Notes under the pieces: model-generated | What the model was told of the DNA's origin: nothing | Database searches by the model: none | Seen by the model: the letters and a program-made list of their open reading frames with translations, nothing else | Translations under genes and position numbers: made by a program | In this document: positions 27,858-35,322 of the stretch, piece by piece | Layout: each line of letters begins with the position of its first letter | How positions within the stretch are numbered: position 1 is the first letter of the stretch | DNA from: Bradyrhizobium manausense | GTDB taxonomy: Bacteria; Pseudomonadota; Alphaproteobacteria; Rhizobiales; Xanthobacteraceae | Length of the DNA: 64,000 bases | Reading direction: 5' to 3' | Assembly: GCF_018129685.1 (NCBI RefSeq) | Contig: NZ_JAFCLG010000001.1 | Coordinates: 868,001 to 932,000, forward strand

Positions 27858-27872
27858 CCGGAGATCGTTGCC

Positions 27873-29375
27873 GTGAAACGGCCGCGCAAGCGTGGCGCCA
27901 GCGTCGCGGTCATCGACATCGGCTCCAACTCGGTGCGTCTCGTCGTCTACGAGGCGCTGGCGCGGAGCCTGATTCCGATCTTCAACGAGAAGACGCTGTG
28001 CGGCCTCGGGCGCGAGGTGCAGAGCACGGGCCTGCTCGCTCCCGACGCGGTCGACAAGGCGCTGACCTCGCTGAAGCGCTTTCGCGCGCTGTGCCGCGTG
28101 ATGCAGGTCGGCCGCGTGTTCGCGATTGCGACCGCCGCCTGCCGCGACGCCTCCAACGGCCCCGACTTCATCGCGAAGGCCGAGCGCATCTGCGCCGTGA
28201 AGATCGAAATCCTGTCCGGACCGCGCGAAGCGAAACTGTCGGCGCTCGGCGTGATCTCGGGCATTCACCGCCCCGACGGCATCGTCGGCGATCTCGGCGG
28301 CGGCTCGCTCGAACTGATCGACGTGCGCGGGAACAGCGTGCGCAGCGGCGTGACGCTGCCGCTCGGCGGCCTCGCGCTGCAGGACCTCGCGCATAAATCG
28401 CTCAAGCGCGCCGACCGCATCGTGCGCGAGGCGATCGACGAGGTGCCGCTGCTCGCCGCCGGTCGCGGCCGCACGTTCTACGCGGTTGGCGGCACCTGGC
28501 GCGCGCTCGCGCGCATTCACATCATCCAGAGCGGCTATCCGCTCCAGGTGATGCACGGCTATTCGATCCCCGCGGCCGAGGCGCTCGATTTCGCCAGACG
28601 GCTGCGGCGCCTCGCCGCCGTCGACATGCTCGCCGACATCGAGGTGGTCGCCGATGCGCGGCGCCCGCTCCTCACTTACGCGGCGCTCGTGCTCGAGCAC
28701 ATCATTCGCGTTGCGCAGCCGAAGACCATCGTGTTCTCGACCTTCGGCGTGCGCGAGGGTCTGCTGCACGAAAAGCTGCCCGACTCCGAGCGTAACAAGG
28801 ACGGCTTGATCTGCGCGGCCGAAGAGCTGAACCAACTGCTGTCGCGCTCGGCGAAGCACGCCCGCGAGCTGATGGCCTGGACCGATCGTCTCGCACGCGT
28901 GGTGAAGCTGCGGGAGACCGAGGAAGACCGCCGGCTGCGCCACACCGCCTGTCTGCTCTCGGACATCGGCTGGCGCGTCCACCCCGATCATCGCGGCGAG
29001 CAGACGCTGAGCCTCGTGGTCAACGCCAATTTCGGCGCGATCGACCACCGCGAGCGCGCTTTCGTCGGACTGTCGGTGTTCTATCGCTACGCCGGCCTCA
29101 GCGAAGAAAACCAGCCGCCGCTGACCATGCAGGAGTTGCTGACGCCGGCGCAACTCGAACGCGCACGCCTGCTCGGTGCGGCGTTCCGTGTCGCCCATCT
29201 GATCTCGGCGGCGCGGCCGGGCGTATTGCCCGCCACGCATTTCCGCAGCAAGGGGCGCAACCTGATGCTGGTGTTCGAGCACAGGCTCGGCGATCTCGTC
29301 GCCGACCGCGTCGGCAGCCGCTTCAAGCAGCTCGCTCGCCTGATCGGCCGATCCGGCTCGATCATTCGTCGCTGA
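27873..29375 (+). CDS. ppx: exopolyphosphatase (Ppx/GppA family)
   Basis: Actin-like-fold phosphatase releasing phosphate from polyphosphate ends; some homologues also act on pppGpp. 500 residues, GTG start. Phosphate-1 loop VIDIGSNSVRLVVYE at residues ~13-27 and phosphate-2 loop IVGDLGGGSLELIDV at ~137-151. A C-terminal HD-like helical region begins near 320 (HARELMAWTDRLARVV). It lies immediately downstream of ppk. A short GAGGCC-TGA-GGCCTC hairpin overlaps the stop codon. Confidence 0.95.
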   Translation: MKRPRKRGASVAVIDIGSNSVRLVVYEALARSLIPIFNEKTLCGLGREVQSTGLLAPDAVDKALTSLKRFRALCRVMQVGRVFAIATAACRDASNGPDFIAKAERICAVKIEILSGPREAKLSALGVISGIHRPDGIVGDLGGGSLELIDVRGNSVRSGVTLPLGGLALQDLAHKSLKRADRIVREAIDEVPLLAAGRGRTFYAVGGTWRALARIHIIQSGYPLQVMHGYSIPAAEALDFARRLRRLAAVDMLADIEVVADARRPLLTYAALVLEHIIRVAQPKTIVFSTFGVREGLLHEKLPDSERNKDGLICAAEELNQLLSRSAKHARELMAWTDRLARVVKLRETEEDRRLRHTACLLSDIGWRVHPDHRGEQTLSLVVNANFGAIDHRERAFVGLSVFYRYAGLSEENQPPLTMQELLTPAQLERARLLGAAFRVAHLISAARPGVLPATHFRSKGRNLMLVFEHRLGDLVADRVGSRFKQLARLIGRSGSIIRR

Positions 29376-29402
29376 GGCCTGAGGCCTCGGGCTAAAGCAG
29401 CG

Positions 29403-29418
29403 AAAACAACCCCATGCA
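29403..29418 (-). repeat. dispersed 16-bp repeat, copy 2
   Basis: Reverse complement of the 16-bp sequence at 14273-14288. It lies in the short space between ppx and the TerC-like gene. Confidence 0.6.
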
Positions 29419-29554
29419 AAGTACAGGTATTATCAGACCACCTTTCATACCATTGGATTCATTCGGCTAAATCACTGCCACGCCGACGCCATGCCTGCCC
29501 CAATATTGTGCCGGCGGCCGCGGCGCTGTCGCGAAGCGTCCCGTCATTGGGGGA

Positions 29555-30412
29555 CTATTTCGCCGGCGCCTTGACGGCGCGTTCGGAGGCTTCCAGCGCT
29601 GCACTATGCAGGCTGCGACGTCGCCAGATGCTGCCGACGACCAGCACGACGATGATCCCAAACACCGCGCAAAGATATTCGGCCCCCGCCCCGCCATGGG
29701 CAAACTGCGAGGGAATGCGAAACATCGCGAGCATGTTGTCGAGGGTGGTGCCGAGCGGTCCATCGAACAACATATGCAGCTTCGGCTCCACCCCGGGATC
29801 GCTCGCGATCACTTCGCCTGCGATCCAGCCGAGCAGCGCCGCGCCGGCCCAGACCAGGATCGGCAATTTCGACAGCAGCGCCATGATCAGCGCGGCACCC
29901 GCGACGATCAGGGGCACGCTGATGGCAAGGCCGAGCACCAGCAGCGGCACGCTGCCATTGGCGGCTGCCGCAACCGCGATGACGTTGTCCAGACTCATCA
30001 CGATGTCGGCGACGACGACGATCTGCACCGCCTGCCACAGATGCGAGGCGGACTCGACGTCCTCCTCCTCGTTCTCTGGCACGAGCAGCTTGGCCGCGAT
30101 CACGATCAGCGCGAGACCGCCGACCAGCTTGAGGTACGGCAGCGCCATCAGGCTCGCGACGATGCCGGTGAAGAGGATCCGCAGCAGCACCGCCGCGCCG
30201 GCACCAAGCACCATGCCCCACAGCCGGTGCCGCGGCTTGAGGCCGCGGCAGGCGAGCGCAATCACCAGCGCGTTGTCGCCGGAGAGCAGGACGTTGATCC
30301 AGATGATCTTGCCGACCGCGATCCAGAAGGTCGGCTCGGCCATCTCATTGCGGAACTGACTGAAGAATGCCCCGATCGTGGCGGGATCGAAGATCTGCCA
30401 GAGCCAGTTCAC
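29555..30412 (-). CDS. TerC/Alx family integral membrane protein
   Basis: Inner-membrane protein of the TerC family (285 residues), whose studied members export Mn2+ or support tellurite resistance and metallation of exported proteins. The two family metal motifs are present in symmetric helices: LSGDNALVIAL (~43-53) and MSLDNVIAVAAAANG (~140-154). About seven hydrophobic helices are visible, with an acidic cytosolic loop (ENEEEDVES) after the third. GTG start at 30412 preceded by AGGGGA. It lies 38 bp downstream of ndk on the same strand. No yybP-type Mn riboswitch is visible in that small gap. Confidence 0.88.
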   Translation of the reverse strand: MNWLWQIFDPATIGAFFSQFRNEMAEPTFWIAVGKIIWINVLLSGDNALVIALACRGLKPRHRLWGMVLGAGAAVLLRILFTGIVASLMALPYLKLVGGLALIVIAAKLLVPENEEEDVESASHLWQAVQIVVVADIVMSLDNVIAVAAAANGSVPLLVLGLAISVPLIVAGAALIMALLSKLPILVWAGAALLGWIAGEVIASDPGVEPKLHMLFDGPLGTTLDNMLAMFRIPSQFAHGGAGAEYLCAVFGIIVVLVVGSIWRRRSLHSAALEASERAVKAPAK

Positions 30413-30450
30413 AATGAGTCCCCTGTCGACTTAACCTCTCAGCTGAACGC

Positions 30451-30873
30451 TCAGCCGACGATTTCGTTGCCGGAGAAGAACTGCGCGATCTCGATCGCGG
30501 CGGTCTCCGGGGCATCCGAGCCGTGCGCCGAGTTCTCGCCAATCGACTTGGCGTAGAGCTTGCGGATGGTGCCGTCGGCCGCCTTCGACGGATCGGTGGC
30601 ACCCATGACGTCGCGATACTTGGCGACCGCGTTCTCGCCTTCCAGCACCTGGACGACGACGGGGCCCGACGTCATGAACTCGACGAGCTCGCCGAAGAAC
30701 GGACGGGCCTTGTGGACGGCGTAGAAGGTCTCGGCCTGCTCCTTGGTCATGCGGATGCGCTTCTGCGCGACGATGCGCAGGCCCGCCTTCTCGATCACTG
30801 CGTTCACGGCGCCGGTCAGGTTACGGGCGGTGGCGTCGGGCTTGATGATCGAGAAAGTGCGTTCGATGGCCAT
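30451..30873 (-). CDS. ndk: nucleoside diphosphate kinase
   Basis: Balances NTP pools by phosphotransfer through a phospho-histidine. 140 residues beginning [20 protein letters not shown], the invariant NDK N-terminus. The catalytic histidine is in [13 protein letters not shown] (~residue 117). The start at 30873 follows AAGGAC. A TerC-like gene is downstream. Confidence 0.97.
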   Translation of the reverse strand: MAIERTFSIIKPDATARNLTGAVNAVIEKAGLRIVAQKRIRMTKEQAETFYAVHKARPFFGELVEFMTSGPVVVQVLEGENAVAKYRDVMGATDPSKAADGTIRKLYAKSIGENSAHGSDAPETAAIEIAQFFSGNEIVG

Positions 30874-31196
30874 GATCTTGTCCTTGAAGAGAAAAAAAGG
30901 GTGGTCGGGAGTTGCGGGGCTTATATCGGCGCCTACGCGATCCGGCAAGCGAGGCTCGGCATGGCCTCACGGGCGCTTCGCCGCAGGCAATGACCCGAAT
31001 CCGAGCGGGATTCCAATATGGATTACAACGATTTCACCCAGATGAACCCAATCTGAAGGGCTCGTCGGGGTTTGGTTCAGCCTGGCTGGCGTAACGTTAG
31101 CTCCATCGAAACCAAAGCCTTCCCCTGAGGCGGACCGTTTCGGCGGCCTTTCCATCGACGCGATAGCCCCGCGCCGGCAGTTTTGAGGAGATCACC
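30874..31196. other. intergenic region between ndk and the small secreted protein gene
   Basis: No gene seen. It must contain the divergent promoters of both neighbours. No clear operator or RNA element was identified. Confidence 0.4.
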
Positions 31197-31460
31197 ATGT
31201 TGAGGAAACTTTCGCTCGCAGCAGTCGCCGCGGTCGCCCTCGGGGCCGCGCTGGCACCGACCTCCGCCTCCGCTCACTGGCATGGCGGTTGGGGCTGGCA
31301 TGGCGGCGGCTGGTATCACGGCGGCGGCTGGGGCTGGGGCGGACCGCGCTTCTACGCCGCGCCCGTTGCCTACGGTTACGGCTATGGCGGCTGCTATGTG
31401 CGCCGGCTGGTCCCGACCCCCTGGGGACCCCGCTGGCGGCTGGTGAACCGCTGCTACTGA
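31197..31460 (+). CDS. small secreted Gly/His/Trp-rich protein (87 aa)
   Basis: An 87-residue exported protein. Signal peptide about 1-27 (LSLAAVAAVALGAALAPTSASA). The mature part is dominated by Gly with Trp, His and Tyr (HWHGGWGWHGGGWYHGGGWG) and then Tyr-Gly repeats, ending with a cysteine-containing CYVRRLVPTPWG and a final RCY. Two cysteines could form a disulfide. GAGGAGATC precedes the start. Such proteins recur in rhizobial genomes with unknown role; metal binding through His is possible but untested. A strong terminator follows at 31524. Confidence 0.82.
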   Translation: MLRKLSLAAVAAVALGAALAPTSASAHWHGGWGWHGGGWYHGGGWGWGGPRFYAAPVAYGYGYGGCYVRRLVPTPWGPRWRLVNRCY

Positions 31461-31523
31461 ACCCGACAGCACCTTCCCTGTTGACCCGAGGTGCTGCCCC
31501 CCCCTGCAGTACCTTCCAAGAGA

Positions 31524-31557
31524 GGCCCCGGTGTTCCCCCCACCGGGGCCTTGCGTT
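31524..31557 (+). terminator. Rho-independent terminator
   Basis: Perfect 10-bp stem GGCCCCGGTG (31524-31533) with CACCGGGGCC (31541-31550), 7-base loop, followed by TTGCGTTT. Confidence 0.82.
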
Positions 31558-31683
31558 TAGGCAGATGCGACGAATTCATACAATTTTTACTAGAATCCCA
31601 GCCATCCCCAACGCACCGCGAAACCATTTTGCTGCCAACGACTTGTTACCGTGTCTTGACTTTGCAACCACGGAACACCTGCG

Positions 31684-31863
31684 ATGGCCGGCCATTCTGC
31701 CAATGACAGCGAACAAATCGACCGGCGCACCAGCCGCTCGATTTGCAATGCCGTGGGCGAACGGCTTCAGCAGAGCCTTCGCCCCGAGCCTCGTCTGCCG
31801 ACGCATCTCGAGCAGCTGCTCAACCGGTTGAGGAAGCATGAGCGCGACGGCAGCGCGCACTGA
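31684..31863 (+). CDS. small helical protein, possibly NepR-like (59 aa)
   Basis: ATG at 31684 to TGA at 31861-31863, 59 residues. The sequence is charged and helical: SICNAVGERLQQSLRPEP followed by RLPTHLEQLLNRLRKHERD. The pattern of a first amphipathic helix, a Pro-containing turn and a second helix with LLxxL resembles NepR-type anti-sigma factors of the general stress response, but the resemblance is only to the eye. No nearby phyR or ecfG gene supports it. It precedes an ABC-F gene by 57 bp on the same strand and has no obvious ribosome-binding site. Confidence 0.5.
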   Translation: MAGHSANDSEQIDRRTSRSICNAVGERLQQSLRPEPRLPTHLEQLLNRLRKHERDGSAH

Positions 31864-31920
31864 CGCACGGTCGAAAGAAAAACGGGTTGCGTTTGACCCG
31901 GCCTGCGGTGACAAGTCCGC

Positions 31921-33783
31921 ATGCTCACCATCACCGACCTCTCCATCCGCCTCGCCGGGCGCCTTTTGATCGATAACAGCTCGGTGCAGATCACGCCCGG
32001 CTCGCGCGTCGGCATGGTCGGGCGCAACGGCACCGGTAAATCGACCCTGTTCAAGGTGATCCGTGGCGAGCTTTCGGCCGAGCACGGCTCGGTGACGCTG
32101 CCGCCCCGCTGGCGCGTCGGCAGCCTGGCGCAGGAAGCGCCGAACGGGCCGGAAAGCCTGATCTCGGTCGTGCTCAAGGCCGATCTCGAGCGCGACGCGC
32201 TGCTTCACGAGGCCGAGAGCGCCACCGATCCGCACCGGATCGCGGAGATCCAGACCCGGCTCGTCGACATCGACGCCCATTCGGCGCCAGCGCGCGCGGC
32301 CGCCATTCTCTCCGGCCTCGGCTTCTCCGCCGCCGATCAGCTGCGCCCCTGCGCCGAATTCTCCGGCGGCTGGCGCATGCGGGTTGCGCTCGCCGCCACG
32401 CTGTTCGCAGCCCCCGACCTGTTGCTGCTCGACGAGCCCACCAACTATCTCGACCTCGAGGGAACGCTGTGGCTGGAGGATCACCTTGCGCATTATCCGC
32501 GCACGGTGATCGTGATCAGCCACGACCGCGACCTGCTCGAAAGCTCGGTCGACCAGATCCTGCATCTGGAGCGCGGCAAGCTGACGCTCTACAAGGGCAC
32601 CTACTCCTCCTTCGAGGAGCAGCGCGCCGCGCGCGAGCTGCTCGATGCCAAGGCGGTCAAGCGTCAGGAGGCCGAGCGCGCCCGCCTGCAGGCTTTCGTC
32701 GACCGCTTCAAGGCCAAGGCGTCGAAGGCGCGCCAGGCCCAGTCCCGCGTGAAGATGCTGGAGCGGTTGAAGCCGATCACGGCCCTCGTCACCGACGACG
32801 TTCGCGAGATCACCTTTCCGGCGCCAGAAAAGCTGCTATCGCCGCCGATCATCGCCGTCGACAATGCATCTGTCGGTTACGACCCGGCCACACCGGTGCT
32901 GAGCCGCGTGACGCTGCGCATCGACAATGATGACCGCATCGCGCTTCTTGGTGCCAACGGCAACGGCAAATCGACGCTCGTCAAGCTGCTCGCGGCGCGT
33001 CTTGCGCCCTTCTCCGGCAAGGTGACGCGCGCCGACAAGCTGTCGATCGCCTATTTTGCGCAGCACCAGCTCGACGAGCTGAACGAGGACGCCTCGACCT
33101 ACGATCACGTCCGCAAGCTGATGGGCGATGCGCCCGAAGCCAAGGTGCGCGCCCGCGCCGGCGCGATCGGCTTTTCCGGCAAAGCGGCCGACACCAAGGT
33201 CGCAAAACTGTCCGGCGGCGAGAAGGCGCGGCTGCTGCTGGGCCTCGCCACCTTCTTTGGCCCCAACATGATCATCCTGGACGAGCCGACCAACCATCTC
33301 GACATCGACAGCCGCGCGGCGCTCGCCGAAGCCATCAACGAATTTCCCGGCGCGATCATCATGGTCTCGCACGACCGCTATCTGATCGAGGCCTGCGCCG
33401 ACCAGCTCTGGATCGTCGCAGACCGCACCGTGACCAATTACGATGGCGACCTCGACGAGTACCGCCGCCTGGTGCTGTCCGCGCGCAACGGCGAAGCAGC
33501 GCCGCGCGAGCGCAGCGCTCAAACAGAAAAGCCGCAGCGTCCGAAATCGGACAATCGGGGCTCGCTGAAAAAGCGCATCGCCGAAGCCGAATCCGAGATC
33601 GCACGCGTCGGCGAGATCATCGCCAAGATCGACACCGCGCTCGCCCTTCCCGACATTTTCACGCGCGACCCGAAGCAGGCCGCGCAACTGTCGAAGGCAC
33701 GCGCCAATGCAGCCGAAGCGCTGGCGCGCGCGGAGGAGCAATGGCTCGAGGCAAGCACGCAGTTCGACGAAGCCGCGGGATAA
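31921..33783 (+). CDS. ABC-F family ATPase (ribosome-associated, EttA/Uup-like)
   Basis: Soluble tandem ABC ATPase without membrane domains (620 residues), the layout of ABC-F proteins acting at the ribosomal E site. First ABC: Walker A GRNGTGKST, signature FSGGW, Walker B LLLLDEPTNYLD. Second ABC: GANGNGKST, LSGGEKARLL, MIILDEPTNHLD. The charged linker between them (~235-300) starts RAARELLDAKAVKRQEAERA, as in the P-site interaction motif region. A C-terminal coiled coil (~535-620) is Uup-like. It could function in translation quality control or protection; antibiotic resistance is not implied by sequence. Confidence 0.93.
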   Translation: MLTITDLSIRLAGRLLIDNSSVQITPGSRVGMVGRNGTGKSTLFKVIRGELSAEHGSVTLPPRWRVGSLAQEAPNGPESLISVVLKADLERDALLHEAESATDPHRIAEIQTRLVDIDAHSAPARAAAILSGLGFSAADQLRPCAEFSGGWRMRVALAATLFAAPDLLLLDEPTNYLDLEGTLWLEDHLAHYPRTVIVISHDRDLLESSVDQILHLERGKLTLYKGTYSSFEEQRAARELLDAKAVKRQEAERARLQAFVDRFKAKASKARQAQSRVKMLERLKPITALVTDDVREITFPAPEKLLSPPIIAVDNASVGYDPATPVLSRVTLRIDNDDRIALLGANGNGKSTLVKLLAARLAPFSGKVTRADKLSIAYFAQHQLDELNEDASTYDHVRKLMGDAPEAKVRARAGAIGFSGKAADTKVAKLSGGEKARLLLGLATFFGPNMIILDEPTNHLDIDSRAALAEAINEFPGAIIMVSHDRYLIEACADQLWIVADRTVTNYDGDLDEYRRLVLSARNGEAAPRERSAQTEKPQRPKSDNRGSLKKRIAEAESEIARVGEIIAKIDTALALPDIFTRDPKQAAQLSKARANAAEALARAEEQWLEASTQFDEAAG

Positions 33784-33790
33784 CACGACA

Positions 33791-33811
33791 TCCGCGGAGG
33801 GTATCCGCGGA
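33791..33811. terminator. hairpin between convergent genes
   Basis: 7-bp stem TCCGCGG (33791-33797) and CCGCGGA (33805-33811), loop of 7. It lies between the stop of the ABC-F gene and the end of the beta-propeller gene. No T-run. Confidence 0.45.
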
Positions 33812-33828
33812 TTCAGCACGCCCTGATT

Positions 33829-34992
33829 TTATCGCACCGGGGCGCGCATCGAGGCCGGCTGGCCCGGCAGCTTCAGCTTCGGACCGACTTCGGTGAGCTT
33901 GCCGCCGGCGAGCGCGAACACCTGCAAATCCTGGTCGATGTAATTGCCGACATAGAGATAATCGCTGTTCGGGCTATAGACGACGCCCTCCGGCAGACCG
34001 CCGAGCGGCGCTCGGGCGGTGACTGTCAGCTTGCCACCTTCGCCGATCGACATCAGAGCCAGTTCACCGGTCTTGGTCTTGAACCAGTCGCTATCCTTTG
34101 CTGCCGTGCCGAGCAGCAACGGCGCCGCCGCGGTCTTGCCATCGGGCGCGATGGCAAAGCCTTCCGGTCCGATGCCGGGGCTCATGGCGTCGACCACGTG
34201 GGGATGCGGGCCCGTCGCGTCGATGATCACTTCGGTATCGGCGTTGTTCTTCCCAGCTCCGGTGTTTGAGGCGATGACGTATTTGCCATCTGGCGTGATG
34301 TCGATGTTGTAGGGATTGAATGCCGATGGAATGTCCAGCGACTTGTCGTAAGTGACCTTGTCGCCATCGATTGACAGCACGCCGATCTTGTTCGCGAGGT
34401 TCAGACAGACAAAGGCGCGCTTGCCGTCGGGCGCGATGACGACCGCCGCAGCCTGCTGCTCCACCGGCACCTCGCCGACTGCCTTGACCGTCGAACCCTG
34501 GATCGAGACAACAGAGACGCTTTTGCCGTCTCGATTGGCGATCAGCGCGAGGTCGCCTTTCCTGGAAATCGACAGGCCGGACGGCTGCCGCCCGACGGTG
34601 ACCGTATCGATCAACTTTGGCGGCTCCGCGGTGAGATCAATCACGTACAGCTTGTTGTCGGGGACCGTTTTCCAGGCGTTCCCCTCCTGAACGTGAATCA
34701 CCGAATTCGCCACCAGGCCCAGCTTGCCGTCCGGCGTAATCTGCAGATTCGTCGGCGGCCCGAGAAGGGAGTTCGTCAGCGGCAAGCTGGCGCGGATCCT
34801 CGGCTTGGCCGGATCTGAAATATCCATGACCAGTACAGCGTCGATCCCCGGGGCGACGTTGGTTTGGCCTTCGACGCCATAAGTGATCTTGCTGTCGAGG
34901 CCTATCAGGACGTCATTGGTCCCGGCGATCGCCGAACCGCTGGCGACGACGCAAGTCACGCAGGTCGCGCGAAAAACGCTGCGTAAGTCCAT
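33829..34992 (-). CDS. secreted YncE-like beta-propeller protein
   Basis: 387-residue exported protein. The start at 34992 follows GAGGAGG with 8-10 base spacing; upstream in-frame ATGs lack this and would precede the signal peptide (residues ~1-23, ending GSAIAG). The rest is a seven-bladed-propeller pattern with repeated ITPDGK / IAPDGK blade motifs: NLQITPDGKLGLVANS, VVIAPDGKRAFVCLN, DITPDGKYVIASNTG, AIAPDGKTAAAPLLL. Similar proteins occur in the periplasm as YncE-like DNA/ligand binders or lactonase-like scaffolds. No catalytic residues are evident, so the function is unknown. Confidence 0.85.
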   Translation of the reverse strand: MDLRSVFRATCVTCVVASGSAIAGTNDVLIGLDSKITYGVEGQTNVAPGIDAVLVMDISDPAKPRIRASLPLTNSLLGPPTNLQITPDGKLGLVANSVIHVQEGNAWKTVPDNKLYVIDLTAEPPKLIDTVTVGRQPSGLSISRKGDLALIANRDGKSVSVVSIQGSTVKAVGEVPVEQQAAAVVIAPDGKRAFVCLNLANKIGVLSIDGDKVTYDKSLDIPSAFNPYNIDITPDGKYVIASNTGAGKNNADTEVIIDATGPHPHVVDAMSPGIGPEGFAIAPDGKTAAAPLLLGTAAKDSDWFKTKTGELALMSIGEGGKLTVTARAPLGGLPEGVVYSPNSDYLYVGNYIDQDLQVFALAGGKLTEVGPKLKLPGQPASMRAPVR

Positions 34993-35129
34993 GATGCATT
35001 TCCTCCTCACTCGGCTCATTTCTGAACGGCCCCGTCGTTCTATCTTAATTAGCGGCCGCCAAAACATGCAACCACTACCGTGCGCAGGTGATGAGAATTT
35101 TTATGAGAACACGGGCGCCCTCGTCCGTT

Positions 35130-35303
35130 TCCGCGATCGATCCTTCCGACGCGCAGATCGCGACCGCGCGCCAGAAGTTCGCGGCAAAGCCGGTCGAGCT
35201 CTCGATCGGCGATGCCATGGCCCTTCCCTACGACGCCGACCGCTTCGATGCCTCCGTGATGGCGCTCGTGCTCTTCTTCGTGCCCGATGCGCGCAAACGG
35301 CAT
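35130..35303 (+). pseudogene. fragment of a class I SAM-dependent methyltransferase
   Basis: About 58 codons read SAIDPSDAQIATARQKF, then VELSIGDAMALPYDADRF and DASVMALVLFFVPDARK: the post-I (Asp), GDA and FD-type motifs of a Methyltransf_11 domain. The glycine-rich SAM loop before it and the C-terminal half after it are missing. The recognisable match stops about 20 bp before the end of the autotransporter gene on the other strand. It is a remnant left by a deletion or insertion. The 330-bp interval 34993-35322 holds nothing else recognised. Confidence 0.78.
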
Positions 35304-35322
35304 GATCACGCCGACGGCCGCC

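Noticed and set aside
30413..30450. Manganese riboswitch before the TerC-like gene
   Set aside because: The gap to ndk is 38 bp, too short for the aptamer.
31921..33783. ABC-F gene as an antibiotic-resistance determinant
   Set aside because: Sequence shows the ABC-F layout only; housekeeping members look the same.
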